A stretch of 64,000 nt of DNA from Flammeovirga sp. EKP202 (GCF_014534745.1 NZ_JACVVP010000023.1:49021-113020); one strand, 5' to 3'. Counted from the first letter of the stretch, positions 45,175 to 53,827 are shown. A program made the numbers and translations. Notes: generated by a model from the letters alone, not told the origin.

Positions 45175-45966
45175 ATGAAACATTTATTATCTTTCGTATT
45201 CTTCGCACTTACTTTACTTACTTTTAATGTTACAAAGGCTCAGAATTTCAATTCTACATTTGCACAAGTTGCTTATGGTTCTGGCAACGAAGATTTTCAA
45301 TTCGGTAACAATACTGAAAACGGTAACATGTGGCTTATCACATTAGATCACGTATCTGAGTGGAGTTATGGTGGTAACTATGCATTTATCAACTTCATGG
45401 CAGCAGACAACATGATACCTGATACAGACTTTGACGGTAATGTTACTCACAACGGACCTATCAGATTATATACGGAATGGTCTCCTTGGTTGTCATTAAA
45501 CAAAATCACGGGTAAAGACCTTGGGTTCTGGATTTTCAAAGACTTCTCTGTTGAAGGTCAATTGAACGTTTCTTACTCTAGTTTTTATGCATTACTAGGC
45601 GGTGTAGGTATGACTTTCAAAACTGCAAACTACGATACATTCCTAAAATTAATGGTTTATTATAAAGCCTCTACTTTTGCTGAAAACACGGATCATTTAG
45701 CACAAATCACGGGTGTTTACGACCTTCCATTATCAAGAAAAATTGGACTTCGCTTACAAGGTTTCTTTGATTTTATTCCCAATGGAAAAGACCACTACTA
45801 CTGGGGAACTGACTTCCTTGCTCAACCTAGAGTGCTATACAACTTAGGTCAACATTTTATGCCTGATGAATTCACAAAATTAGAAGTGGGTGTAGATGTA
45901 TACATGCATTACAATGAATTCATATCAGTGACTGCTCCTCAAGCTGCTGTACGTCTAACTTGGTAA
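45175..45966 (+). CDS. Tsx-like nucleoside channel, outer membrane
   Basis: 263 residues. Signal peptide ends Thr-Lys-Ala-Gln (23). The mature part fits the channel-forming nucleoside Tsx family (PF03502): Ala-Tyr-Gly-Ser-Gly-Asn, a Thr-Leu-Asp-His-Val-Ser-Glu-Trp-Ser-Tyr-Gly strand, Tyr-Thr-Glu-Trp-Ser-Pro, and a C-terminal barrel ending Leu-Thr-Trp, an aromatic terminus typical of outer-membrane barrels. It should let nucleosides or purine bases cross the outer membrane. The purine permease starts 30 bp downstream, which strongly supports the assignment. Confidence 0.82.
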   Translation: MKHLLSFVFFALTLLTFNVTKAQNFNSTFAQVAYGSGNEDFQFGNNTENGNMWLITLDHVSEWSYGGNYAFINFMAADNMIPDTDFDGNVTHNGPIRLYTEWSPWLSLNKITGKDLGFWIFKDFSVEGQLNVSYSSFYALLGGVGMTFKTANYDTFLKLMVYYKASTFAENTDHLAQITGVYDLPLSRKIGLRLQGFFDFIPNGKDHYYWGTDFLAQPRVLYNLGQHFMPDEFTKLEVGVDVYMHYNEFISVTAPQAAVRLTW

Positions 45967-45996
45967 TTTATTCAACACTAAAAAACAACTCCAACA

Positions 45997-47322
45997 ATGG
46001 AAGCTAGTCATAATAAAGGAGGTTTTATTGAAAACTTCTTCAACTTAAAAAAACATAATACAACAATCCGTTCGGAAGCTATTGGTGGTATCACTACTTT
46101 CCTCACAATGGCCTATATCTTATTTGTTAATCCAAGTATTTTGGGTGATGCAGGCATGGACAAAGGTGCTTTATTTACTGTTACTTGTGTCGCTGCACTT
46201 ATTGGTACATTATTAGCCGCATTTTGGGCTAGAGTTCCTTTTGCAATGGCTCCAGGTATGGGATTGAATGCCTTTTTCACCTATGCTCTTGTAATAGGCA
46301 GAGGTTTACCGTGGGAAACTGCACTTGGAATTGTATTCGTTTCTGGTGTTACGTTCATCATTTTAACAGTGCTTGGTGTAAGAGAGAAAATCGTTAATGC
46401 GATCCCTCTTTCGTTGAGATTGGCAACTTCGGCAGGTATCGGCCTTTTCATCACCTTTATTGGGTTCAAAGGTATGGGATTGGTTGTGTCTAATCCTGCT
46501 ACACTCGTTTCTTTAGGTCACTTAAGTACACCTACTATTATTGCTTTATTAGGTCTTGTATTTATTGTTGTATTAGAGACAATGAAAGTGAGAGGTGGTA
46601 TTTTAATTGGTATCATTGTCATGACGGTAGTAGGCATGATAGCAGGTGAAGTAGCTTTGCCTGAATCATTAATTTCAGTTCCTCCTTCTATTGCTCCAAT
46701 AGCCTTTAAGTTGGACATCATGAGTGCATTAGATTTAGCATTTATTGCTCCTATTTTCTCATTTATGTTTGTCGATTTATTTGATTCAGTAGGGACCATT
46801 GTCGCTTGTTCATACGAAGCCAAAATGGTTGATGAAAAAGGAAATATACCTAAGATTGGTAAAATCCTAGAAGCTGATTCAGTAGCTACAGTCATTGGAT
46901 CATTATTAGGTACATCAACAACGACAACATATATAGAATCGGCCTCAGGTATCTCACAAGGTGCAAGAACAGGTTTAGCTTCAGTATTTACCGCAGCGTT
47001 ATTTGCCATCGCATTATTGTTCTCACCAATTGTAACTATAGTTCCTGCATTTGCTACAGCTCCTGCTTTGGTGATGGTCGGTATTTATATGTTTAAAAAT
47101 ATCAAAGAAATTAAGTTTGATGACTTGGTAGAAGGTGCTCCAGCATTTTTAACCATTATCTTAATGCCTTTGACATACAGTATCAGTAATGGCTTGACTT
47201 TCGGTTTTCTTTCCTATTTGATTATTGCAATTTGCAGTGGACAAGTAAGTAGAATTTCAAAGGTAATGTGGGTAATTGGCCTTTTATCGGCTATTAATCT
47301 TTACATTTCAGCTATCTCGTAA
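45997..47322 (+). CDS. NCS2 family purine permease (guanine/hypoxanthine type)
   Basis: 441 residues with about 13 transmembrane segments. The Ala-Met-Ala-Pro-Gly-Met-Gly-Leu-Asn-Ala-Phe-Phe motif at about 83-94 and Asp-Leu-Phe-Asp-Ser-Val-Gly-Thr near 259 place it in the AzgA/PbuG-like subgroup, which moves guanine, hypoxanthine or adenine with protons. Thr-Thr-Thr-Thr-Tyr-Ile-Glu-Ser-Ala-Ser-Gly near 308 is the second family motif. It is the inner-membrane partner of the Tsx-like channel encoded just upstream. The unit ends in a terminator. Confidence 0.92.
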   Translation: MEASHNKGGFIENFFNLKKHNTTIRSEAIGGITTFLTMAYILFVNPSILGDAGMDKGALFTVTCVAALIGTLLAAFWARVPFAMAPGMGLNAFFTYALVIGRGLPWETALGIVFVSGVTFIILTVLGVREKIVNAIPLSLRLATSAGIGLFITFIGFKGMGLVVSNPATLVSLGHLSTPTIIALLGLVFIVVLETMKVRGGILIGIIVMTVVGMIAGEVALPESLISVPPSIAPIAFKLDIMSALDLAFIAPIFSFMFVDLFDSVGTIVACSYEAKMVDEKGNIPKIGKILEADSVATVIGSLLGTSTTTTYIESASGISQGARTGLASVFTAALFAIALLFSPIVTIVPAFATAPALVMVGIYMFKNIKEIKFDDLVEGAPAFLTIILMPLTYSISNGLTFGFLSYLIIAICSGQVSRISKVMWVIGLLSAINLYISAIS

Positions 47323-47341
47323 CACTGATAAAAATAAGTTG

Positions 47342-47386
47342 AAAAGCCAATGATATTATTTTAAGATATTATTGGCTTTTTTTGGT
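47342..47386 (+). terminator. Terminator of the purine transport operon
   Basis: AAAAGCCAAT and ATTGGCTTTT form the base of a stem (47342-47380, with imperfect upper part) followed by a T run, 20 bp after the permease stop. Confidence 0.85.
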
Positions 47387-47485
47387 ATAATTGAAGTAGA
47401 ATCCTTATTATTACGCTTTACCTTGGTTAGTGATTACCACATCTTTATACTATAATTCGTTAGGGAAGCTCCCAATACTATTAAC

Positions 47486-48196
47486 ATGCCTGTAGATTTT
47501 GATAATATTTTAGAAGATCATAAGAGATTTCTGAGTATTGGCAACAGTACTTTTCACTATATCTATGATTGTACTAAACTAAGATTTGAGTACCTATCTC
47601 CTTCGTTTACAGAAGAGACTGGATATGCTCTTCATGAAGCTTTATTCAATTCTAATTTTTCTTTAACCCCTCCAAAAGATTATGCACCTATCTTAAAAAC
47701 GTTGGGTGAATTACTTCCTTTTTTTGTTCATCATTTCTATGAAAATCTTGAGCATTACACCATCTTTTACTATTACCCATTATTACATAAAGATGGTAAT
47801 GTATACCCTTGTTTAGTACAGGTTAGAGTCTTAGAACTTGATGATAGTAACCATCTAAAATATGTTTTAGCTTATAATCAAATTATCAAAAAAGAATATG
47901 ACAAAACGAAAGCATTTAATCTGAGTTTTATCGCTCATGATCAAAAGCTTCCTTCTTATTATCATGTGGATACTATTGAAAATTTTGAACAGGTTATTAA
48001 TATCCGTAAACTGACAAAAAGAGAAATTGAAATCCTAAAGCTGGTATCAGAAGGGTATTCAAACAATGTCATTTCATCTATTTTAAATATTAGTATCCAC
48101 ACCATCTCAACTCACAAAAAAAATATCATCTCGAAAACAAACACCCCAAATATTATGGTGGCTATTCAAAAGGCTATACTTCAAAAAATCTTTTAA
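47486..48196 (+). CDS. LuxR-type regulator with N-terminal PAS-like domain (first of a pair)
   Basis: 236 residues. Residues ~18-150 look like a PAS fold: Tyr-Leu-Ser-Pro-Ser-Phe-Thr-Glu-Glu-Thr-Gly-Tyr and a later Lys-Asp-Gly-Asn-Val-Tyr-Pro strand. The C-terminal ~60 residues are a GerE/LuxR HTH: Leu-Thr-Lys-Arg-Glu-Ile-Glu-Ile-Leu-Lys near 173, Asn-Asn-Val-Ile-Ser-Ser-Ile-Leu, then Ile-His-Thr-Ile-Ser-Thr-His-Lys-Lys-Asn. No phospho-acceptor receiver domain is present, so a bound ligand or partner probably controls it. The next regulator starts 17 bp downstream. Confidence 0.85.
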   Translation: MPVDFDNILEDHKRFLSIGNSTFHYIYDCTKLRFEYLSPSFTEETGYALHEALFNSNFSLTPPKDYAPILKTLGELLPFFVHHFYENLEHYTIFYYYPLLHKDGNVYPCLVQVRVLELDDSNHLKYVLAYNQIIKKEYDKTKAFNLSFIAHDQKLPSYYHVDTIENFEQVINIRKLTKREIEILKLVSEGYSNNVISSILNISIHTISTHKKNIISKTNTPNIMVAIQKAILQKIF

Positions 48197-48213
48197 CTCA
48201 AAATAAAAGATAA

Positions 48214-48999
48214 ATGTTAGTCAATTTTATTGAACAAATTCAAAATACCTACAAAGAAAATAGTGATTACTTTATTACAGCTTTACAACATAAAGACTTT
48301 ATTAATGACTCGTTTGAGAGGGAAAAGGAGTATATTCTTCCTGGGAAATCTTTGCACTTCTTAATTGACATTGAGAACTATAGTTTTACTTTGCTTCAAA
48401 ATTCGGGAGTAGAGTATAAAGGTCCTACTTCAACTACTTCACTAGATTATTTATTTCATGATCTTGACCGTTTTTTAGTCGAAGAAGACAAAGTAATTTA
48501 CAGAAATGCGATAGATTTTGTTTTTAAAAAGCACTTGGCTCTGTTCGACGAAAAAGCCCCCTTTTTGTTTCGGTCAAGTTTTGTATTCAGGATAAAAAGA
48601 GAAAACGAAAGAATCACCTCTTTTCTTCAACATGATATTCCAATTATAATTGAGAATGGAAAAATTAAGCAGTTTTTCTCTGTAGTGACTGATATTTCCC
48701 ATTCTTTAATAGAACAGGATAATAGGATCTCTTTTTATAATATGAAAAGTAAGGAAGAACATCACTTTGATCTTTCAGAACATCGTACCAAAGGAGCTCT
48801 ACCTTCTCTGGTTTTATCCAAAAGAGAACTAGAAATATTACAGTATGTCATCAAAGGATTGAATACAAGAGAAATGGCTGAAACATTAAATATATCCGTT
48901 GAAACAGTAAACCGTCACCGGAAAAACATGATTAAGAAAAATAAGAAGAAAAATATCATTCACCTCGCTACAGAGGCCTATAAACAGAATTTGCTGTAG
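48214..48999 (+). CDS. LuxR-type regulator with N-terminal PAS-like domain (second of a pair)
   Basis: 261 residues, organised like its neighbour: an N-terminal PAS-like sensor region (about 40-175) and a C-terminal LuxR HTH from about 199, with Leu-Ser-Lys-Arg-Glu-Leu-Glu-Ile-Leu-Gln and Val-Glu-Thr-Val-Asn-Arg-His-Arg-Lys-Asn. The first ~35 residues lack a counterpart in the upstream paralogue. The HTH parts of the two proteins are related but differ in the recognition helix (Thr-Val-Asn-Arg-His versus Thr-Ile-Ser-Thr-His), so they probably read different sites. Cotranscribed with the first gene (17-bp gap). Confidence 0.83.
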   Translation: MLVNFIEQIQNTYKENSDYFITALQHKDFINDSFEREKEYILPGKSLHFLIDIENYSFTLLQNSGVEYKGPTSTTSLDYLFHDLDRFLVEEDKVIYRNAIDFVFKKHLALFDEKAPFLFRSSFVFRIKRENERITSFLQHDIPIIIENGKIKQFFSVVTDISHSLIEQDNRISFYNMKSKEEHHFDLSEHRTKGALPSLVLSKRELEILQYVIKGLNTREMAETLNISVETVNRHRKNMIKKNKKKNIIHLATEAYKQNLL

Positions 49000-49106
49000 A
49001 TATTTAGTTGAAAAAATTGCTTCAATATTCCCTTCTCCTTGTGATGAAAGTGACCATTTTAACTTTATATCACAATTGAAAATTTATGCATCTTTGAATT
49101 CTCTGT

Positions 49107-49115
49107 TATCTTTGT
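49107..49115 (+). promoter_or_regulatory. Candidate -7 box for the beta-propeller gene
   Basis: TATCTTTGT, perfect TAnnTTTG, 39 bp before the ATG at 49154. It lies within the longer possible frame (from 49076), which favours the 49154 start. Confidence 0.5.
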
Positions 49116-49153
49116 GCCAAACAAGACTCCAAATAGACTTAATATCTAGCAAG

Positions 49154-50017
49154 ATGTATAAATTATTATTTAGTTTATTAATTACCTTATCTCTTTTTAG
49201 TACCGTATCGGGACAAAACAAAGAAGCAAAGAAGAAAAAAAGCAAAAAAACACTTTCAGCAGATCCTGATGCAAAACTTCAATCTCCACATGATATTGCT
49301 TTCGATGAAAAATCAGGTTTATTCTTTATTAGTTCCTCAGGAAACCATGGAATTATTAAAAGAGGCCGTAGAGGAGGAGCTGTATTCGTTACAAAAGATT
49401 TAGTACATCCAAGAGGTGTTACTATTTTGAATAGCACATTGTATGTAGCGGACTCAAACAGGGTAAAGGGTTTTAATATAAAAGACAATAAAGAAGTTTT
49501 TAACGTGGAAGTTGCAGGAGCTAAGGCTTTACATGCTATTACTTGCAATGGAAACCTTCTATATATTTCTGATAAAGAAGCCTCTAAAGTGTTTAGTGTG
49601 AATGTAAAGTCTGAAGAAGTTGAAGTTATCACTACAGATGTACCTTCACCTACAGGAATTTATTTTGATAAAAAGTCAAAAGATATTTTAATTCTTAGTT
49701 CACTTGAAACAGAAGGTGGCGTATATGCTTATTCTCCAAAGGATAAAGCGGTTGAATTGAAGTTACAGATCATGGATTTCCCTTACTTAGAAGACATTAC
49801 TTTCAATGGTTCTATGAGCTATTATTTGACAGCTTGGGGAGCCGATCATAAGGAAAATGTAATTATAAAAATCAACAGTTCACTTTCAAGAGAACCCCGT
49901 ATTATCCAATCTTCTAGTGATGGACCAAGTGGGATGATTTACATTAAGAGAACAAATGAATTAGCGATTACCAGCGAATATGCCAACAATCTAAACATCA
50001 TAAAACTAGGCTATTAA
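49154..50017 (+). CDS. Secreted beta-propeller (NHL/SMP-30-like) protein
   Basis: 287 residues from the ATG at 49154. A signal peptide ends Thr-Val-Ser-Gly-Gln (21). A Lys-rich stretch (24-35) precedes a propeller of six repeated strands such as Pro-His-Asp-Ile-Ala-Phe-Asp, Pro-Arg-Gly-Val-Thr, Leu-Tyr-Val-Ala-Asp-Ser and Pro-Thr-Gly-Ile-Tyr-Phe-Asp, as in NHL and SMP-30/gluconolactonase-like proteins. No catalytic metal triad of SMP-30 is evident. The upstream -7 box and a terminator make it monocistronic. The function is unknown; it may bind a ligand or protein in the periplasm. Confidence 0.75.
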   Translation: MYKLLFSLLITLSLFSTVSGQNKEAKKKKSKKTLSADPDAKLQSPHDIAFDEKSGLFFISSSGNHGIIKRGRRGGAVFVTKDLVHPRGVTILNSTLYVADSNRVKGFNIKDNKEVFNVEVAGAKALHAITCNGNLLYISDKEASKVFSVNVKSEEVEVITTDVPSPTGIYFDKKSKDILILSSLETEGGVYAYSPKDKAVELKLQIMDFPYLEDITFNGSMSYYLTAWGADHKENVIIKINSSLSREPRIIQSSSDGPSGMIYIKRTNELAITSEYANNLNIIKLGY

Positions 50018-50050
50018 GAAACACAAAACTTTCTTATTAAGACTTAATCA

Positions 50051-50087
50051 AAAGAGTGTTCTTTTATAAAAGTTCACTCTTTTTTTG
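50051..50087 (+). terminator. Terminator of the beta-propeller gene
   Basis: AAAGAGTG (50051-50058) and CACTCTTT (50075-50082), AT-rich interior, T run after. Confidence 0.8.
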
Positions 50088-50178
50088 TTATATTATTCAA
50101 AATCCACAAGTTATTCTTAGTTTTTTTATATATTATGGAAACATGTAAAAGTCACTCAGAATATCTTGTATTGCCTTA

Positions 50179-50649
50179 ATGAGAAACGTATTTATTTTAT
50201 CTGCTATTCTACTGATATTTTCAGGATGCAATAGCTCAGAAGAGATTAACACTACACTAAGCTACGATGCAACCAAAGGAATCCATGAAGTGGAAATGAT
50301 TGGAGACGACGAACAAAAAGTAATTGTCTTTAATGAAATTTCAGAGATTGGAAAAGGTACTATTACCTTACCCGAGGGCAACGTATGGCCTAAATCAATT
50401 ACAGTGAAGCTTCCTTTCCCCCGTTTAGAAGGATTCAAAGCTTACACTAATCTTGACAAAGAACACCTTTTCGAGCATTTTCATGCTGCTGGTGTTGGTA
50501 ATCACCAATACATCGCTACCTATAAAGGAGCTGAAAAGAAAAGGATTGTAAAAGAAGAATCATTTGTTGAAATAGAACTACCTCAGGAGATGTGGGAAGA
50601 CAACCCCAAAATCATCTACATTGAATGGGTAAACCTCTATAGAATTTAA
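50179..50649 (+). CDS. Small hypothetical lipoprotein
   Basis: 156 residues. The signal ends Ile-Phe-Ser-Gly-Cys, so Cys17 is the lipid anchor. The rest is soluble and beta-rich, with Trp-Pro-Lys-Ser-Ile and a C-terminal Trp-Val-Asn-Leu-Tyr segment. No conserved motif or family is recognised. It lies between two terminators/hairpins and is probably monocistronic. Confidence 0.65.
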   Translation: MRNVFILSAILLIFSGCNSSEEINTTLSYDATKGIHEVEMIGDDEQKVIVFNEISEIGKGTITLPEGNVWPKSITVKLPFPRLEGFKAYTNLDKEHLFEHFHAAGVGNHQYIATYKGAEKKRIVKEESFVEIELPQEMWEDNPKIIYIEWVNLYRI

Positions 50650-50796
50650 ACTCAACTTGACTTTTACATCTTCATTGTCCACTTGTTATTAACCGATCAA
50701 AATTATCACATTTAATTTGTGACCTTAATAACAGTAAGAACTAAACCAAAAATAGATCACCGTTCATTCAATTTCATTTTTTGTCTTAGTACTTAT

Positions 50797-50840
50797 ATTC
50801 TTTAAGAAGAAAAGCTTTCCCCCTTTTCTTCTTAAAGAAT
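50797..50840. repeat. Perfect 18-bp inverted repeat upstream of the DEAD-box helicase
   Basis: ATTCTTTAAGAAGAAAAG (50797-50814) and its exact complement (50823-50840), loop CTTTCCCC. No T run follows on either strand. It sits about 45 bp before the helicase -7 box, and about 150 bp past the preceding lipoprotein gene. It could be a terminator of unusual form or a regulatory structure. Confidence 0.65.
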
Positions 50841-50884
50841 GTATATATCCTCCTAATAACTAATAGAATCCCAATTATTCAGAT

Positions 50885-50893
50885 TACCTTTGC
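50885..50893 (+). promoter_or_regulatory. -7 box of the DEAD-box helicase gene
   Basis: TACCTTTGC, a perfect TAnnTTTG match, 27 bp before the ATG at 50920, so the longer frame from 50890 cannot be translated from this promoter. Confidence 0.55.
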
Positions 50894-50919
50894 ACTCGAA
50901 AGCATTAAAAACAAGCATA

Positions 50920-52032
50920 ATGACATTCAAGGAATTAGGAATCTCAAGTGCAATTATCAAAGCACTTAAAGAAAATGGAATTGAAGAGCCGACGTCTATT
51001 CAGGAAAAATCAATCCCATTTTTATTAAATCAGGGCACGGATTTTATTGGACAGGCACAAACAGGAACAGGCAAAACAGCCGCTTTTGGATTGCCTCTAC
51101 TTCAATTAGTCAATCCTAAAAACCCTCAACCCCAAGCATTGATTTTATCTCCTACAAGAGAGTTAGGACAACAGATACAGAAACAACTTTTCCGTTTTAC
51201 AAAATACTACCATAAGATATTTTGTGAAGCAGTATATGGTGGTGCCTCATTAGATCAGCAAATCAACAATCTTAAACGCCCTACACACATTGTAGTAGCC
51301 ACTCCTGGCCGTTTATTGGATTTGGTAGACAGAAATGCTATTGACCTATCTTATGTAAAAACGGTGGTCATGGATGAAGCTGATGAAATGTTGAGTATGG
51401 GTTTTAAAGAAGATCTCGCTAAGATCTTAAGATTAACTACTCATAAGAAAGCAACATGGCTTTTCTCTGCTACTTTCCCTGCCGGAATTAAGGAAATCAT
51501 CAAAAAATACATGGCTAAGGATGCTCATCGTATTGAGGTAAATCAATTTAATGTAATCAACAAGAAAATCAAGTTCGAGTACATTTTAGCGGAGCAAAAG
51601 CAAAAGATGGAAACACTGAACTGGTTTATCCGTCAGCAAGGTGATGCAAGAGGGGTTATTTTCACGAAAACAAAAGCGGAAGCACAACAAGTCGCAAAAC
51701 AGTTACACGGTAAGCAATTCAAAGCAGAGTCTATTCACGGAGATCTTAATCAAAAGGAAAGAGACAAAGTAATGCGTGCTTTCAAAGGCAATAAATTACA
51801 AATTTTGGTAGCTACTGATTTGGCGGCAAGAGGTATTGACATTGCAGATTTAGCCTATGTAGTGCATTATCAACTTCCAGATAAAACAGAGTACTTTACA
51901 CATAGAAGTGGCCGTACGGCAAGAGCAGGCAAGTCTGGCGTATCTTTATGTATTGTGAGCAAGAAAGAATTGAGCAAGTTGGATGAGATTGAAGACGAGT
52001 TCGGTATTACTATGGAACAGATCTTCGATTAA
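50920..52032 (+). CDS. DEAD-box RNA helicase
   Basis: 370 residues from the ATG at 50920. All helicase motifs are present: Q motif (Gly-Ile ... Pro-Thr-Ser-Ile-Gln), motif I Ala-Gln-Thr-Gly-Thr-Gly-Lys-Thr, Ia Pro-Thr-Arg-Glu-Leu, Ib Thr-Pro-Gly-Arg-Leu, II Asp-Glu-Ala-Asp, III Ser-Ala-Thr, and VI His-Arg-Ser-Gly-Arg-Thr-Ala-Arg. It lacks the long C-terminal extension of RhlE or DeaD, so it is a minimal core helicase. Role: unwinding of structured RNA, probably in ribosome assembly or RNA decay. A hairpin at 50797-50840 may influence it. Confidence 0.95.
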   Translation: MTFKELGISSAIIKALKENGIEEPTSIQEKSIPFLLNQGTDFIGQAQTGTGKTAAFGLPLLQLVNPKNPQPQALILSPTRELGQQIQKQLFRFTKYYHKIFCEAVYGGASLDQQINNLKRPTHIVVATPGRLLDLVDRNAIDLSYVKTVVMDEADEMLSMGFKEDLAKILRLTTHKKATWLFSATFPAGIKEIIKKYMAKDAHRIEVNQFNVINKKIKFEYILAEQKQKMETLNWFIRQQGDARGVIFTKTKAEAQQVAKQLHGKQFKAESIHGDLNQKERDKVMRAFKGNKLQILVATDLAARGIDIADLAYVVHYQLPDKTEYFTHRSGRTARAGKSGVSLCIVSKKELSKLDEIEDEFGITMEQIFD

Positions 52033-52054
52033 GAAGTCGACTTTCAAGATATAA

Positions 52055-52091
52055 AAAAGGCTAGGTTGAATTGAAATCAACCTAGCCTTTT
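52055..52091. terminator. Bidirectional terminator between helicase and OmpH genes
   Basis: 15-bp perfect arms 52055-52069 and 52077-52091 with a 7-base loop; T/A runs on both sides. Shared by convergent genes. Confidence 0.9.
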
Positions 52092-52121
52092 CTTTTTGGT
52101 ATTCCTTAGTGGTATACCAAA

Positions 52122-52628
52122 TTATTTTACTTTCTGAATTACAGATTCAGTAATATCATCAGCACCATCATTGTATAACAACATTTCGATTGGTAATACA
52201 TATTGGTATCCTTGTGCCTTTGCTACATCAGCTAATGCCGCTTCAGCTTTTTGACGTAAAGGAGTGATGGCATCATTTTGACGCTTTGCAAAGTTTTGCT
52301 GAGCAGTTTGTTGGAACTCTTGTAAGTTTCTCTGTAACAACTCTAATTCTTGTGCTTTTTGCTGGATGATTTCTGGTAACCAGTTTGCTTGGTTCTGTTG
52401 GAAATCTGCATACTTCGATTGAAACTCTTGCTCTTGTTGTTGCATAGAAGTATACAACTGGTTTTGATAGCTTTCCAATTCCTTCATTTTAGTTTCAAAT
52501 TCAGGGATTGATCTTACTACACTATCAAGGTTTGCGTAAGCAAAGATTTTAGTTTGAGCTGCACTTTCATTTGAGAAGCTCATAAGCATCACTGCAAATA
52601 AAGATGCGAATATAACTTTTAATTTCAT
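52122..52628 (-). CDS. OmpH/Skp-family periplasmic chaperone (third of three)
   Basis: 168 residues. A signal peptide ends Glu-Ser-Ala-Ala-Gln near 25; the next strand, Ile-Phe-Ala-Tyr-Ala-Asn-Leu-Asp-Ser-Val, is the Skp start. Residues ~45-125 are long Gln-rich helices forming the tentacle coiled coil of a Skp trimer. The C-terminal Leu-Pro-Ile strand closes the body domain. Skp guides unfolded outer-membrane proteins to the Bam complex. It lies 35 bp after the second paralogue. A BamA gene is not in this window. Confidence 0.85.
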   Translation of the reverse strand: MKLKVIFASLFAVMLMSFSNESAAQTKIFAYANLDSVVRSIPEFETKMKELESYQNQLYTSMQQQEQEFQSKYADFQQNQANWLPEIIQQKAQELELLQRNLQEFQQTAQQNFAKRQNDAITPLRQKAEAALADVAKAQGYQYVLPIEMLLYNDGADDITESVIQKVK

Positions 52629-52663
52629 TGTTCTTCGTTTGTAAGTTCTAAAAACTAATTTGA

Positions 52664-53179
52664 CTATTGACCGTTCATTTTGGCAATTACTTTACCAGTA
52701 ATGTCCTCACCGTTGGCGTCAATTAGGAAAGCTCCTATTCTTGCCATAACACCTTTGGCTATAACAATTGAATAACCACCTTCTTTGGCCACTGCCTCTA
52801 CTTCCGACTCTAATTTTTTCATTAGAGGTTCCATCGCTTCAGCTTGTTTTTTATTAATACCTTGTGAAGCTCTTTGTTGTAATTCTTGAACTTCTTGTTG
52901 TAGAGCTTGTAACTCTTTTTCTTTTTCTTGAATCTCAGCAGGAGCCATTGATTGTTGACCTTGCATTAACTGTTGGTATTTCTCTTGCAAAGTACGTTGT
53001 TTCATTTCTATTTGAGTTTTAAACTGCTTTGCATAAGACTCAATGATCTTTTGCTGCGTTTTAAACTCTGCCATAGAAGTAATCACACTATCCTCATTGA
53101 TATAGGCTACTTTTTGTTGAGCCATTGCCACTGAAGATAGCATCATCAACGACCAAAGCGCGAATAAGATTTTCTTCAT
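52664..53179 (-). CDS. OmpH/Skp-family periplasmic chaperone (second of three)
   Basis: 171 residues. Signal peptide ends Ala-Met-Ala-Gln near 21, followed by Lys-Val-Ala-Tyr-Ile-Asn-Glu-Asp-Ser-Val. The central helical hairpin (about 40-125) is rich in Gln, Glu and Lys. The C-terminal body strand Ile-Val-Ile-Ala-Lys-Gly is present. Same fold and family as its neighbours, with low identity apart from the core pattern. A perfect -7 box 61 bp upstream suggests it has its own promoter in the gap after the first paralogue. Confidence 0.85.
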   Translation of the reverse strand: MKKILFALWSLMMLSSVAMAQQKVAYINEDSVITSMAEFKTQQKIIESYAKQFKTQIEMKQRTLQEKYQQLMQGQQSMAPAEIQEKEKELQALQQEVQELQQRASQGINKKQAEAMEPLMKKLESEVEAVAKEGGYSIVIAKGVMARIGAFLIDANGEDITGKVIAKMNGQ

Positions 53180-53239
53180 TGCGTAATTAATTTCTCTGTT
53201 TATTTATAAAAACACTAACTGATTAGTACGGTTTTCCTT

Positions 53240-53248
53240 GCAAAAATA
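53240..53248 (-). promoter_or_regulatory. Candidate -7 box for the second OmpH gene
   Basis: Minus-strand TATTTTTGC, a perfect TAnnTTTG match, 61 bp before the ATG at 53179. Confidence 0.45.
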
Positions 53249-53252
53249 TAAA

Positions 53253-53786
53253 TTATCTTGGAGAATCCTCAGGATCTCCCTCCCCAAGTTCGTCTAAAAC
53301 GAAATCAGTATAGTTATAACGTGGATCTGAGTAGATTAAAGTTATATCTGAAGCTTTATCAAATAAAAAATTTAACTTTTTTTGTCTCGCTACTGCCTCA
53401 CAAGCCTTTGCTATTTTGTCTTGTAGCGGTTTCATAAACTCCATTCTTTTAGAATATAAAAGGCCTTCATATCCAAAATGATTGGTTTGAAACTCTCTCA
53501 TATCATTTTTCAAACTAGCAATGGCTTCAAGCTTTTCAGCTTTCATTTCAGGAGTCAGTAAGATCTCTTCATGTGTGTAAGCACGCTCAAGGTCTTCCAC
53601 CTCCTTTTTCATATCATCTAGCTCTTTTAACCATTTGTCCGTTAGTTTTCTTAGTTTATCCTCAGCTTCATTGTACTCAGGTAAAGACTCTATGATTACT
53701 TGAGAGTCAATGTAACCAAATCTTTGAGCCGATGCCAACGGAACGTTGATCAAAAAGAACAGACTAATAAGGAGTAAGTTCTTCAT
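53253..53786 (-). CDS. OmpH/Skp-family periplasmic chaperone (first of three)
   Basis: 177 residues. Signal peptide ends Leu-Ala-Ser-Ala-Gln (20), then Gly-Tyr-Ile-Asp-Ser-Gln-Val-Ile. The tentacle helices (about 40-125) are more acidic than in the other two copies, and the C-terminus carries an extra acidic tail (Glu-Gly-Asp-Pro-Glu-Asp). This copy looks closest to the classical OmpH that often follows bamA in Bacteroidota. It starts 41 bp after the methyltransferase stop. Confidence 0.85.
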   Translation of the reverse strand: MKNLLLISLFFLINVPLASAQRFGYIDSQVIIESLPEYNEAEDKLRKLTDKWLKELDDMKKEVEDLERAYTHEEILLTPEMKAEKLEAIASLKNDMREFQTNHFGYEGLLYSKRMEFMKPLQDKIAKACEAVARQKKLNFLFDKASDITLIYSDPRYNYTDFVLDELGEGDPEDSPR

Positions 53787-53827
53787 ATATTTTTTAGCAT
53801 AATTTCGTCAAATATGCTTATTATATT

